Source: Bacteroidales bacterium
GTDB taxonomy: Bacteria; Bacteroidota; Bacteroidia; Bacteroidales; UBA932
Direction of reading: 5' to 3'
Length of the DNA: 64,000 nucleotides
Assembly: GCA_017561265.1 (NCBI GenBank)
Contig: JAFZDJ010000017.1
Location: 1 to 64,000, forward strand
Below the pieces are notes generated by a model. That model did no database searches, had not been told where the DNA came from, and saw nothing but the letters and a program-made list of their open reading frames with translations. Of this stretch, positions 7,278-14,790 are shown in pieces (the first letter of the stretch is position 1; the number at the start of each line of letters is the position of its first letter). Made by a program: the position numbers and the translations under genes.

Positions 7278-7685
7278 ATGAAGACTGTGACAGTGATATT
7301 TGAGGAACCTCTTCATCATGTCTGTCTGATGTATGGACTGAAGCAGACTTTCGGAAGAATGCCTTTTCTGAACAAAAGGGTGATGGAGATCAGAGGAAGG
7401 GTGATGACAATAGATAACATCGTCGCCCCACCTCCTATGATGAACAACCCAAGCAGAAGGAAAAGCTTCAGAGGCACAATGAACATGGTAGGGGTCTCAT
7501 ATTGGAAGAACAAGCTTTCAATTGAGTACAAGGAAGATATGTGCAGCCAGGAAGATATCACTGCATTCGTCAATAACCTCATTGAGGACTATCTGCATTT
7601 CAGACATCCATTCATGAAGATAGCCATCAAAGATGGGAGATGCCATGAACTATCATCAGGACATTTCATAGCTGAGATTGTATGA
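7278..7685 (+). CDS. hypothetical cytosolic protein
   Basis: 135 residues, starting 2 bases after the preceding stop. I do not recognise the family. It lacks a signal peptide and transmembrane segments, has a Pro/Met patch (APPPMMNN near residue 52) and a mixed alpha/beta C-terminal half ending F-I-A-E-I-V. Tight spacing and codon use like its neighbours support it being real and part of the 6138-7685 operon. Confidence 0.6.
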   Translation: MKTVTVIFEEPLHHVCLMYGLKQTFGRMPFLNKRVMEIRGRVMTIDNIVAPPPMMNNPSRRKSFRGTMNMVGVSYWKNKLSIEYKEDMCSQEDITAFVNNLIEDYLHFRHPFMKIAIKDGRCHELSSGHFIAEIV

Positions 7686-7688
7686 TAT

Positions 7689-7720
7689 TACCGTCAGTCT
7701 TTCGACAAGGACTGGCGGTA
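7689..7720. terminator. hairpin between convergent genes
   Basis: An 11-bp stem with one G-U pair (TACCGTCAGTC with GACTGGCGGTA) and a 10-base loop sits at the meeting point of the 7278 gene and the AraC gene and overlaps the last codons of the latter. On the plus strand it is followed by tgctttt, a weak T-run. Probably a terminator for the plus-strand operon. Confidence 0.5.
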
Positions 7721-8509
7721 TGCTTTTGGGGACATGCCCTCGACTCTCTTGAAGTATTTGCCGAAGACTGACTGGGATGGGAAATCCAGCTCGTCACTGA
7801 TTTCCTGAATGGTCATTGATGTTGAAGAAAGGCAGCTCTTGGCATAAAGGACTACATGCCTCTCTATCCAGTCCAAAGCGGTCATGCCGGTTTCCTGCTT
7901 TAGCATTGTCGAAAGATATTTGCTGGTCACGCAAAGTTTGTCAGCATAGAAGCCGATGTCACGCTGAGTCTTGAAATTCTCTGCAACAAGCGACATGAAT
8001 CTTTCACATTTTTCCTGCTGTGGTGTCATTGCTGACGGCTGGCTCTGAAGGCCGTGCATATAATATCCGAGTCCATAATAATATGCAGAAAAAAGATGTC
8101 TTATGATTTCCTCTCTATATGGATTGTCAGGCTGATTCATCAGGCTCGACACCTGCCTGTACACAGATGATAAGGCATCAAGCACCTCTTCTGCCACACT
8201 ATAGAACTGTGTATCCTTGATGAAGAGTCTTTCCTGCAGGCTGACAGGCAGATTCAATGAGTCCGTAAATTCCTGATTCATCACCATTCCGAACCCGGAG
8301 AAATCCTCATCAAGGTCTATTGACTCGACCACCTGACCCGGCAGAAAAAGAGCTACGGCAGGAGCTTTAAGTGTCCACATACGAAAATCGACCAGACACG
8401 AGAACTGTCCGGCTGTAATCACAATCTGAGTCACCTTCTTTATCTTATGCGGGAAGCGGAGGCCTTTCAGGATACTTCCGCTTTCTAAAAGTTCTATATC
8501 CTGCAACAT
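7694..8509 (-). CDS. AraC-family transcriptional regulator
   Basis: 271 residues. The C-terminal 100 residues carry the two helix-turn-helix motifs of the AraC/XylS family: FYADKLCVTSKYLSTMLKQ followed by the linker with DWIERH, then IQEISDELDFPSQSVFGKYF and the closing G-M-S-P-K-A-Y-R. The N-terminal 150 residues are a cupin-like sensor region of unknown ligand. A -7 element (TAAATTTG, 8517-8524) gives a very short leader. It is divergent from the rhodanese gene and convergent with the four-gene operon at 6138-7685; targets unknown. Confidence 0.88.
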   Translation of the reverse strand: MLQDIELLESGSILKGLRFPHKIKKVTQIVITAGQFSCLVDFRMWTLKAPAVALFLPGQVVESIDLDEDFSGFGMVMNQEFTDSLNLPVSLQERLFIKDTQFYSVAEEVLDALSSVYRQVSSLMNQPDNPYREEIIRHLFSAYYYGLGYYMHGLQSQPSAMTPQQEKCERFMSLVAENFKTQRDIGFYADKLCVTSKYLSTMLKQETGMTALDWIERHVVLYAKSCLSSTSMTIQEISDELDFPSQSVFGKYFKRVEGMSPKAYRQSLSKD

Positions 8510-8681
8510 GACTCTGCAAATTTAACAAATCGGAAGAATTGGACAAAGTTTACTGAGTTTTAAAGGAAAAACGGAAGAATCTTGAAGAAAAACTGACCAA
8601 TGCTGTATGTCTATTTTCAAGAAAGATAGATTAATGACTAAAAAAGATAACTTCTTCTCTATTATTTAGCTCATACTTTTC

Positions 8682-8689
8682 TATCTTTG
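8682..8689 (+). promoter_or_regulatory. -7 element (TATCTTTG) for rhodanese gene
   Basis: Perfect TAnnTTTG motif 32 bases before the chosen start. It helps decide the start: an in-frame ATG at 8698 would leave a leader of about two bases, so 8722 is preferred. No clear -33 element. Confidence 0.5.
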
Positions 8690-8721
8690 TTGTAGGTTTG
8701 TTTAAGAAAAAATATAAAGTT

Positions 8722-9111
8722 ATGATAAAGAGAATCTTAATAACGATAATCATGAGTTTTTCATTCTTCGGTCTGTTTGGTCAGACCAATAAGTTCAGGA
8801 CAGTGGATGTGGCTGAATTTGCAAAGGCTGTTTCAGATACATCATATGTTGTGCTGGATGTCCGTACTCCCGCAGAGCATACTGAAGGTCATATTCCTGG
8901 CACGCATTTCAATATAGATGTCTTGGAAGATAGTTATACTGAAATTGCCCTCAATACGCTTCCGAAGGACAGGCCGGTTGCTCTTTATTGTCGTAGCGGC
9001 AACCGCAGCAAGAACGCGGCCCGTATCCTTGCAGAGAAAGGGTATCAGGTTCTGGAGCTTGGAACTGGATTCAGAGGATGGGTGGCTGCTGGTAAGGATA
9101 CAACTAAGTAA
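8722..9111 (+). CDS. exported rhodanese-like sulfurtransferase
   Basis: 129 residues with a signal peptide (about 1-22, ending FFGLFGQ) and a single rhodanese domain: VVLDVRTPAEHTEGHIPG, then ALYCRSGNRSKNAARIL, in which the active-site Cys heads the CRSGNRS loop, and the final L-x-x-G-x-x-x-W. The loop composition is that of sulfur-carrying single-domain rhodaneses. Predicted periplasmic sulfur transfer; partner not evident. Confidence 0.87.
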   Translation: MIKRILITIIMSFSFFGLFGQTNKFRTVDVAEFAKAVSDTSYVVLDVRTPAEHTEGHIPGTHFNIDVLEDSYTEIALNTLPKDRPVALYCRSGNRSKNAARILAEKGYQVLELGTGFRGWVAAGKDTTK

Positions 9112-9132
9112 TAGATACGACAGGTCAGTTCT

Positions 9133-9163
9133 GTTGCATATTCAGAAATTATCCTTATATTTG
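9133..9163 (+). promoter_or_regulatory. promoter of the mini winged-helix gene
   Basis: GTTG at 9133-9136 (one mismatch to TTTG), 19-base spacer, then TATATTTG at 9156-9163. The start codon follows 50 bases later. Confidence 0.6.
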
Positions 9164-9213
9164 CCGTAAATTAGAAATATTCAAAATAAGTATAACAAAT
9201 AAAAGATAAGTAT

Positions 9214-9390
9214 ATGGAAAAGGAACTCGTACTCAAGACTATGAGAGAGGCTGGAAAGCCAATCGCAGCAGGTGAAGTTGCAACATTGTCAGGACTTGAC
9301 AGAAAGATCGTTGACAAGGTATTTGCAGAACTTAAGAAGACTGGTGAGATTGTTTCACCGGTAAGGTGTAAATGGACTCCTGCAGAGTAA
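9214..9390 (+). CDS. small winged-helix DNA-binding protein
   Basis: A 58-residue gene with its own promoter. The product is a single winged-helix domain: a first helix ELVLKTMREAG, then AGEVATLSGLDRKIVDKVFAELKKTG (helix-turn-helix) and the wing I-V-S-P-V-R-C-K-W. Mini-proteins of this type are widespread in Bacteroidales and resemble isolated MarR/ArsR DNA-binding cores. It lies alone between rhodanese and a convergent Smr gene. Target unknown. Confidence 0.8.
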   Translation: MEKELVLKTMREAGKPIAAGEVATLSGLDRKIVDKVFAELKKTGEIVSPVRCKWTPAE

Positions 9391-9399
9391 AGACACAGG

Positions 9400-10032
9400 T
9401 CATTTTATAGTAACAACGGTGACAGCAGGGTCACCAACCGAATAGCTGCATCTGAGGGCAAGGACTTCGTCCAGTTCCTTTCGGATTGCAGCTTTTAATA
9501 TGCCGTCACCGATGCCGTGGATGAAGGTGATCTTCATTCCTCTTCGATTGGCATTTTGACGTATGATTCTTCTGAAGGTATCCATCTGGAATTGAAGCTG
9601 TTGTCCTTTTGGAACACTTGCACCTTCTGGAATCGCTTCAATGTGAAGGTCGATGGTCAGAGAACCATCAGGATTCAAAGGAGCAGACCGTTTCGATCCA
9701 GCGCCGATCTTCTTAGCCTTTACCTTCGTGTCTTTTAGACTAGCAATCTCAGCCTTATCAGTGAGAGCAAACTCTCCATAAGCTGACTCGATGACAAGAC
9801 CATCTTCCAGTTCTATTCTTACAGTCTTGCCAAGTCTGATGATCTTGCCTCTAAGGTCAGAATCCATCAGGACAACGCTTTGTCCGATCTTGATTCCCTT
9901 ATCGGATTCTTTGAGTTTCGGAGCGATGACAGGAGTAACCTTAGGTGACATCTTGGCATCAGAAGTATTCTCAGAAAAGGTCACCTTCCCTTTCAGAGCA
10001 CTGAAATCCGATATGATTGTCTTCTTGGCCAT
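9400..10032 (-). CDS. Smr-domain protein (DUF2027/MutS2-like)
   Basis: 210 residues. An internal SH3/KOW-like segment (IGQSVVLMDSDLRGKIIRLG, about residues 49-68) is followed by a Smr domain: D-L-H-I-E near residue 128 and ITFIHGIGDGILKAAIRKEL near residue 170-189, containing the H-G-x-G-x-G loop. Smr domains nick or bind branched DNA or RNA in MutS2 and related proteins. Bacteroidetes versions (DUF2027) are usually longer at the N-terminus; this one is short. Starts 4 bases past the stop of the EamA gene, so probably co-transcribed. Confidence 0.82.
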   Translation of the reverse strand: MAKKTIISDFSALKGKVTFSENTSDAKMSPKVTPVIAPKLKESDKGIKIGQSVVLMDSDLRGKIIRLGKTVRIELEDGLVIESAYGEFALTDKAEIASLKDTKVKAKKIGAGSKRSAPLNPDGSLTIDLHIEAIPEGASVPKGQQLQFQMDTFRRIIRQNANRRGMKITFIHGIGDGILKAAIRKELDEVLALRCSYSVGDPAVTVVTIK

Positions 10033-10036
10033 GCGT

Positions 10037-10927
10037 CTATCGTTTGGTCACCGTAATCATGAAGGTTACCGCTACTACAGAAATCAGGATGCCTGTTATG
10101 ATGTTAGTTGTCAGCGCTTCTCCGAATACCAAAGTACCGACAAGAATCGCTGTAATCGGTTCGAAGACTCCCAAGACTGATGCCTTTGTGGCTCCTATGT
10201 TCCTGGTAGCGATTGCCAGGGTTGCTGTAGAGACGATCGTTGGCAAAATGGCGAGCCCTATGAGATTGAACCATGCCATCCCTCTGTCGAGCCCTGTCAT
10301 GAGTTCTGCTCCTGATATTGAGCATCTGGTAAAGAAAACGATAGTTCCTACCAGCAGTGCATAGAAGGTCAGCAGGGAATTCGAGATTGATGATATGGCC
10401 TTGCTTCGGTTGATAATGACAATAAAGAGAGCATAGACAAAGGCTGAAGCTATGGAGAACCATACTCCAACCGGATTGATTGCTTCAGATCCTGTTCCTC
10501 CAGTCATTATCATCACTCCTGCGAATGTGGCTCCGATCGATAGCCATACCGGCCATGAAGGAACGACCTTCAGGAAGACCATGATGATTGCTACCATTAC
10601 CGGAAAGAGGAACACTAGTGTGGTCGCCAGGCCTGAAGCGATGTATTTGTAAGCCTCGAATAGGAAGGTGCTGCTTGCGGTATAGAGCAATCCCAACGCA
10701 AGAAGGATTCCTGCCTGCTTGAGAGTAATCTTGAAATTCTCTTTCTTCAGCAAGAGATATGCTCCCAGAAGAATCACCGCAATGCCATACCTGAAGAAGA
10801 GGATGGCTTCAGTGGAAGCACCGTTGTTCATCAGGGGTTTCGCAAAGAGGGGATTCAGTCCATATGTAACTCCGGTAATGATACCGGCTGGGTAGCCTAT
10901 GACGGCATTTCTGCTAAGCCTTGCCAT
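10037..10927 (-). CDS. EamA/DMT-superfamily transporter
   Basis: 296 residues with ten predicted transmembrane helices arranged as two EamA repeats (for example LLALGLLYTASSTFLFEAY in the first half and ASVLGVFEPITAILVGTLVFGE near residue 245-266 in the second). The G-x-x-x-x-P-x-x-A segment at the second repeat is typical of drug/metabolite exporters. Substrate cannot be read from the sequence. First gene of a two-gene minus-strand unit with the Smr gene. Confidence 0.87.
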   Translation of the reverse strand: MARLSRNAVIGYPAGIITGVTYGLNPLFAKPLMNNGASTEAILFFRYGIAVILLGAYLLLKKENFKITLKQAGILLALGLLYTASSTFLFEAYKYIASGLATTLVFLFPVMVAIIMVFLKVVPSWPVWLSIGATFAGVMIMTGGTGSEAINPVGVWFSIASAFVYALFIVIINRSKAISSISNSLLTFYALLVGTIVFFTRCSISGAELMTGLDRGMAWFNLIGLAILPTIVSTATLAIATRNIGATKASVLGVFEPITAILVGTLVFGEALTTNIITGILISVVAVTFMITVTKR

Positions 10928-10939
10928 ATACGTGTCATT

Positions 10940-10979
10940 AAAAGAAAAAGCCTCAGAGTCTCAAATCTCCGAGGCTTTC
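10940..10979 (-). terminator. terminator of the tRNA-Phe-Glu-Ala-Ile operon
   Basis: On the minus strand a stem AAAGCCTCGGAG/CTCTGAGGCTTT (one mismatch) is followed by TTTTTCTTTT. It lies 15 bases past the tRNA-Ile 3' end and before the EamA gene. Confidence 0.85.
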
Positions 10980-10994
10980 TTGTGGGAGAAGTAG

Positions 10995-11068
10995 TAGTCC
11001 CGAGCAGACTTGAACTGCTGACCCCTACATTATCAGTGTAGTGCTCTAACCAACTGAGCTACGGGACT
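10995..11068 (-). tRNA. tRNA-Ile(GAT)
   Basis: 74-base cloverleaf on the minus strand: acceptor AGTCCCG/CGGGACT, D-arm GCTCAGTTGGTTAGAGC, anticodon loop CTGATAA (anticodon GAT), T-loop TTCAAGT, discriminator A. CCA is not encoded. Confidence 0.95.
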
Positions 11069-11076
11069 GTTTTTGG

Positions 11077-11150
11077 TGGAGATAGTCGGAGTCGAACCGA
11101 CGACCCCCTGCTTGCAAAGCAGGTGCTCTAGCCAACTGAGCTATACCCCC
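11077..11150 (-). tRNA. tRNA-Ala(TGC)
   Basis: 74-base cloverleaf: acceptor GGGGGTA/TATCTCC, anticodon stem CCTGC with loop TTTGCAA (anticodon TGC), T-loop TTCGACT, discriminator A. Ile and Ala tRNAs are often in rRNA spacers; here they stand apart from any rRNA. Confidence 0.95.
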
Positions 11151-11170
11151 GGATTTTTAAAGAACTTCGG

Positions 11171-11242
11171 TACTCGGTAGGGGAATCGAACCCCTATTGC
11201 AAGATTGAGAATCTTGAGTACTAACCGTTATACGAACCGAGC
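11171..11242 (-). tRNA. tRNA-Glu(CTC)
   Basis: 72-base cloverleaf: acceptor GCTCGGT/ACCGAGT, anticodon stem CAAGA/TCTTG with loop TTCTCAA (anticodon CTC), T-loop TTCGATT, discriminator A. Confidence 0.93.
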
Positions 11243-11251
11243 ATTTTGTCG

Positions 11252-11324
11252 TGGTGCCACCGGGAATCGAACCAGGGACACAAGGATTTTCAGTCCTTTG
11301 CTCTACCAACTGAGCTATGGCACC
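11252..11324 (-). tRNA. tRNA-Phe(GAA)
   Basis: 73-base cloverleaf: acceptor GGTGCCA/TGGCACC, anticodon stem AAGGA/TCCTT with loop CTGAAAA (anticodon GAA), T-loop TTCGATT, discriminator A. First gene of the four-tRNA unit. Confidence 0.95.
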
Positions 11325-11361
11325 ATTCTGTTTTTCTCAAACGTTTTTTTGTTTGGGGTTG

Positions 11362-11369
11362 CAAAGGTA
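11362..11369 (-). promoter_or_regulatory. -7 element (TACCTTTG) of the four-tRNA operon
   Basis: CAAAGGTA on the plus strand reads TACCTTTG on the minus strand, 38 bases before tRNA-Phe. The same octamer precedes the tRNA-Thr/Asp pair at 51988-51995. Confidence 0.6.
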
Positions 11370-11408
11370 GTCTTTTTTATAAAATTATCAATATCAGGCA
11401 TGCGCTTT

Positions 11409-11546
11409 CTAATGATTTTTTGTTTTAAATTCCTTTCTGATTCTTGCAAAAAATCTCTTTAACCTATACAACACCTTTTCCCTGATCCTTTTGGGAAACA
11501 GGTGCAGTGCAATAACTAGGATAATGGTAAGAATGCTTATTATCAT
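11409..11546 (-). CDS. 45-aa single-pass membrane protein (paralogue of decayed copy at 4.1 kb)
   Basis: Reads M-I-I-S-ILTIILVIALHLFPKRIRE then a basic tail (LYRLKRFFARIRKEFK). One transmembrane helix at residues 2-17 followed by about 28 mostly positively charged residues. The same peptide, interrupted by a stop, is encoded at 4090-4205. Because fragments of the 4178-4825 gene lie just upstream in both places, this may be the end of a collapsed larger gene and not a functional unit. No promoter of its own is visible; tRNA-Phe begins 84 bases downstream. Confidence 0.45.
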   Translation of the reverse strand: MIISILTIILVIALHLFPKRIREKVLYRLKRFFARIRKEFKTKNH

Positions 11547-11570
11547 ACGGCATGAATCGTCTTATCGTCC

Positions 11571-11615
11571 CTTGACACTCATCTTGGCATTTGACATAGG
11601 AATGGAGATTCATTC
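11571..11615 (-). repeat. degenerate copy of part of the 4178-4825 gene
   Basis: Aligns with 4493-4535 at roughly three of four bases (cttgacactcatcttgg against cttgacagtcatcttgc at the start). In the frame of that gene it reads I-S-I-P-M-S-N-A-K-M-S-V-K, against R-I-P-V-P-K-S-N-G-K-M-T-V-K, and ends in TAA. It lies inside the last codons of the ATP-grasp-like gene, read in another frame. Confidence 0.5.
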
Positions 11616-12517
11616 TGCAATTCTCTTGCCAAATTGTGAGCATGGTCGTATTGATTCCTTGCAATGAGTCCCATCGTCATTCTGAGATTGATTTCTGAGA
11701 CGGGAACAAAAACAGGGGAGACAGTCTGGCAGATCATCTGATCTACTCCGAGAAATCCTTCATAATGTCCTACGAGGGTGTCGGAAAGAATGGCCTTCAG
11801 CCCCTCGCGGACAGCAGTAAGAGTGTCCCGAGAAATATACTCGGCAATAATGTCTACGATATCCTTGTTACTTGCAAGGATATTTCTGCTGTATGCACCA
11901 TTCCTGGATTCGAACAGGGAATAACCTATGAAATCGATGCCTTCATGATGGCATTCGAATAGCATGGCACATTCCTTTATTATCTCAAACCGTCTCTCGA
12001 CAATTACGGATCCTTGCTTGTCAATGGTTTTCCTGCACCATCCTTTGTCGCTTTCGGAAAGTCCTTCCCTGACAAAACGGATCCCTTTTCCGCTACCTGA
12101 CAACGGTGATTTCAGCACGGCACTGCCATTGGCGGATATGAACGTCTCTATCTCACTGACACTCGCGGCAACGATTCTGTAATCCGGCCCGATGATCCGC
12201 GGATCTTCGCAGCATAAGCGAGAATGAACATCCAAGGCAAGTTCGCGCCTTGAGTGAGTGCGAATGAATTGCAGTTCTTCTTCTGAAGGCAGGGTTGCTG
12301 GATCAACACCTTCATTGATGAGTCGTTTCTTCAGAGCGTGATTCCATCCCCAAGGGATGATCTGCCGACGTTGCTTATTGGGCCGCTTTAGAAATTGGGA
12401 CAGATCTGTGTTATCTTTTGCAAATCCCACGGCAGACCTTGGGGGTACGAAGTTCTCGTCCCCATTGGCAATGCACAGGTCGTGCTCCGGATTGAAGATA
12501 TAGATCTGTTCAGACAT
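11579..12517 (-). CDS. ATP-grasp-like conserved Bacteroidales protein
   Basis: 312 residues, cytosolic. The N-terminus YIFNPEHDLCIANG and the later LKSPLSGSGKGIRFV and VSEINLRMTMG segments resemble ATP-grasp enzymes (nucleotide loop and the N-x-R metal/ATP site). A conserved but uncharacterised Bacteroidales family; an ATP-dependent ligase role is inference. The last ten residues or so are encoded by DNA related to part of the 4178-4825 gene in a different frame, so the original C-terminus may have been altered by rearrangement. Stop to next gene: the YbjQ gene lies 2 bases upstream, suggesting co-transcription. Confidence 0.7.
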   Translation of the reverse strand: MSEQIYIFNPEHDLCIANGDENFVPPRSAVGFAKDNTDLSQFLKRPNKQRRQIIPWGWNHALKKRLINEGVDPATLPSEEELQFIRTHSRRELALDVHSRLCCEDPRIIGPDYRIVAASVSEIETFISANGSAVLKSPLSGSGKGIRFVREGLSESDKGWCRKTIDKQGSVIVERRFEIIKECAMLFECHHEGIDFIGYSLFESRNGAYSRNILASNKDIVDIIAEYISRDTLTAVREGLKAILSDTLVGHYEGFLGVDQMICQTVSPVFVPVSEINLRMTMGLIARNQYDHAHNLARELQNESPFLCQMPR

Positions 12518-12519
12518 AC

Positions 12520-12840
12520 TTATCCGAGTCGCACGGCAGTTCCGGATGCTGTCACCATGAGCATTCCGCCGTTTGGTCCGAGAACCTCATAGTCAATATC
12601 TATTCCGACTACTGCGTCCGCTCCTCTTTCACGAGCTCTTTCTTCGATTTCTCTCAGTGCAGCATTTCGTGCATCGAGCAGCTCTCTCTCGTAAGATCCT
12701 GAACGGCCGCCGAAGATATTTCTGAGTCCGGCACCGATGTCCTTGATAAAGTTGATACCTGTGATTACCTCTCCGAATACGATTCCCTTGTATTCTACGA
12801 TTGTGCGCCCTTCGACAGACTGTGTTGTTGTAAGTATCAT
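12520..12840 (-). CDS. YbjQ/UPF0145 family protein
   Basis: 106 residues matching the YbjQ (DUF74) family: [21 protein letters not shown] at the start (V-E-G-x-x-I near residue 9), the G-R-S-x-x-Y-E-x-E segment, then [21 protein letters not shown], and a final V-x-x-x-G-T-A-V strand. Members form beta-barrel-like pentamers, sometimes called heavy-metal-binding; function not firmly known. A TATCTTTG -7 element precedes it at 12863-12870. Confidence 0.85.
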   Translation of the reverse strand: MILTTTQSVEGRTIVEYKGIVFGEVITGINFIKDIGAGLRNIFGGRSGSYERELLDARNAALREIEERARERGADAVVGIDIDYEVLGPNGGMLMVTASGTAVRLG

Positions 12841-12862
12841 GATTCAGAATTTTATTGTTTGA

Positions 12863-12870
12863 CAAAGATA
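12863..12870 (-). promoter_or_regulatory. -7 element (TATCTTTG) for YbjQ/ATP-grasp unit
   Basis: Perfect TAnnTTTG on the minus strand, 22 bases before the YbjQ start. No clear TTTG at the expected -33 distance. Confidence 0.5.
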
Positions 12871-12889
12871 TAAATTGTTTTAATTATCT

Positions 12890-13132
12890 TTACACAAGGA
12901 AAATCAGGTTTTCATAGAACATAACTATCGTTCTGTAGAAGTTGTATCTCCGCAGGAATGTCTGAATGTTGCCCTGAATCTCGAAAGGGGAGGGGCCGAT
13001 GTTGTGATTGAAGTTGCCGGTGCAGAGGATACCTTCCAAACAGTTGATCAGATTAACACTTGACAGCACCAGACCCACTTCAGGACGTTTCTTTTGCGAA
13101 GTGTCCTGAATGAATTTCTCGTCTATACTCAT
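12890..13132 (-). CDS. hypothetical 80-aa protein (doubtful)
   Basis: Open frame M-S-I-D-E-K-F-I... with no recognised domain; the second half is aromatic-rich. A near-consensus -7 sequence (TATCTTTA) lies about 25 bases upstream on the minus strand. It fills most of the 392 bases between the YbjQ gene and the phosphoesterase gene, which otherwise hold only the YbjQ promoter. Coding is plausible but not supported by any family match, so it may be chance. Confidence 0.35.
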   Translation of the reverse strand: MSIDEKFIQDTSQKKRPEVGLVLSSVNLINCLEGILCTGNFNHNIGPSPFEIQGNIQTFLRRYNFYRTIVMFYENLIFLV

Positions 13133-13232
13133 TTTACCCTCTGATAGGATTTGAACATAAAGATAGTAAACACTTTTACCAAATTCAAGAGAATAACGGT
13201 TCTGTATTAATTCGTGTCGGGTGTATTGATGA

Positions 13233-14096
13233 TCATGAGATTAATTGCCAGTCAAGATTCAGACCTTCGGGAGTTACCTCTACCTTGAGGAATTCCGGGG
13301 CTTCCGATTTATCGGAGATAGTTCCGACTATCGTGTATAAGACATTGTCATAAGTGATTTCCTCTCTATAGTGATCATGTCCTTGAAGTACAAGAGAGAC
13401 ATTATGTTGGCCGAGGAAATCCATCAGAGACCAGGTCTCCTCAAATGGCAAATTGCCTGAGCCTGTCTGACTGTTGTCTGTATAGAATAAATTCGTATGA
13501 GTGAAGATTATGCAGTGACGATAGGAGTGACGGTTCTTTTCCAGAAAATTCCTGAACCAATCTGTCTGTTTCCTACCCAGTGTTCCTGTTGCCGTATCCA
13601 GAGCAATATAAAGGTCTTTACCTTGCGGGAATGATACTTCAAACCAATAGGACGAAGGGCCGATCGTATCTCTGAAATCCTTCCATCCGTCGAAATATAC
13701 ATCGTGGTTGCCCAGTACATGGAATATCCTATGGTCAAAATCATGTCTTTCCGGATAGTAGGCGAGTGCATCAAGGTACTTTGAAAGATTGTTTCTCATG
13801 CTGCAGCAGTCTCCTAGAATAAGAGCGAACGAGGCCATATCATCATTTCTGAATATGTCATTGAATATGGTCAGGTGTGTATTTGTATTCGTTACATGCG
13901 GGTCTGCAGCGGTATAGAACACATAATTCTCATCTGCTTCCACAACTCCAGCCTTGAGACCTTTGTTCATATTCGCGCTCTGTTCAAATCGCGTCTGGAC
14001 AACATCACTTGTCGGTACAAACAGTCCTTTGATTTCAAACTGACTGCATCCGCATATGACTAAAGCCATAAATATATGGAAGCAAGTTTTTACCAT
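13233..14096 (-). CDS. calcineurin-like metallophosphoesterase lipoprotein
   Basis: 287 residues from the ATG at 14096, which overlaps the upstream stop by a few bases. Lipobox V-I-C-G-C gives Cys 17. Metallophosphoesterase motifs follow in order: A-D-P-H-V (metal ligands), G-D-C-C-S where most members have G-D-x-x-D/N, HVLGNHDVY, FTHTNLF and LQGHDHY. The second motif lacks the usual Asp/Asn, so catalysis may be altered. Predicted to act at the outer membrane or periplasm. The ATG lies within the overlap with the beta-barrel gene, which suggests translational coupling. An upstream ATG at 14105 is possible. Confidence 0.82.
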   Translation of the reverse strand: MVKTCFHIFMALVICGCSQFEIKGLFVPTSDVVQTRFEQSANMNKGLKAGVVEADENYVFYTAADPHVTNTNTHLTIFNDIFRNDDMASFALILGDCCSMRNNLSKYLDALAYYPERHDFDHRIFHVLGNHDVYFDGWKDFRDTIGPSSYWFEVSFPQGKDLYIALDTATGTLGRKQTDWFRNFLEKNRHSYRHCIIFTHTNLFYTDNSQTGSGNLPFEETWSLMDFLGQHNVSLVLQGHDHYREEITYDNVLYTIVGTISDKSEAPEFLKVEVTPEGLNLDWQLIS

Positions 14097-14764
14097 CTGC
14101 AGCATAATCCTAGATCTATGAACGCCTGATAATAATCGGCTGAAATATTGAACATTCCTGCAGGTTTGCATCCCAGCCCGAATTTGATTCCGAGTCCTGA
14201 GGTCGGATAGTGGCGGCACTCAGCTATGAATGAAGGCTGGTAGTGTCGCTCCAGTTCAAACATCTCGCTGTTGGTGATGTATAGTTTCAGATCCCATGAT
14301 TCCGTCATCGGAAGCAGGTTGGCACATAGTTCATAATACATGTTGAATGGCTCCTGGAGCATAGTTCCATGATTTCCGTACATACGATAATAGTAGCCAA
14401 GTCTTCCGCCAATCCATTTTCCGTAGATTCCTGCTCCACCTCCGGCAGCGATGCTGTTAATTGATTTCTGGCCGGTATATGCAAGGAGAACTTCAGTTGA
14501 TAATGAGCCCCAGGTGAATTCCTTGATGTATGACGGTGAAATTTCCGCTGATACCTTTCCTATTGAGTTATATCGTACACCTGCTTCCAACATGCATCCG
14601 TTGTCGAACTTACGCCCGGCTCGAAGGGCAGCTGCGCCGAAATATCCGAAAGAAGCATTATGTCCAGTGCGCAGATCAAGCATCAGCTCATGATTCTTGG
14701 ACGGCTCATGCGCTGTTGCCGCAGCTGCAATGGCTATGAGTAATAATGATAATGCTTTCTTCAT
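14090..14764 (-). CDS. outer-membrane beta-barrel protein
   Basis: 224 residues from the ATG at 14764 (an ATG at 14782 adds six residues before the signal). Signal peptide with the hydrophobic stretch ALSLLLIAIAAAATA. The rest is a series of amphipathic strands with many Tyr/Gly (YGKWIGGRLGYYYRMYG; GLGIKFGLGC) and an aromatic C-terminus (L-C-C-R-W), consistent with a small outer-membrane barrel. Shares an overlap with the phosphoesterase gene downstream and follows the TPR regulator by 26 bases. Confidence 0.65.
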   Translation of the reverse strand: MKKALSLLLIAIAAAATAHEPSKNHELMLDLRTGHNASFGYFGAAALRAGRKFDNGCMLEAGVRYNSIGKVSAEISPSYIKEFTWGSLSTEVLLAYTGQKSINSIAAGGGAGIYGKWIGGRLGYYYRMYGNHGTMLQEPFNMYYELCANLLPMTESWDLKLYITNSEMFELERHYQPSFIAECRHYPTSGLGIKFGLGCKPAGMFNISADYYQAFIDLGLCCRW

Positions 14765-14790
14765 GCTACATGAATCTTTCAACTCATCGG

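Noticed and set aside
8698..8721. Upstream start for the rhodanese gene at 8698
   Set aside because: It lies almost on the promoter and would put charged residues before the signal peptide; ATG 8722 starts the signal directly.
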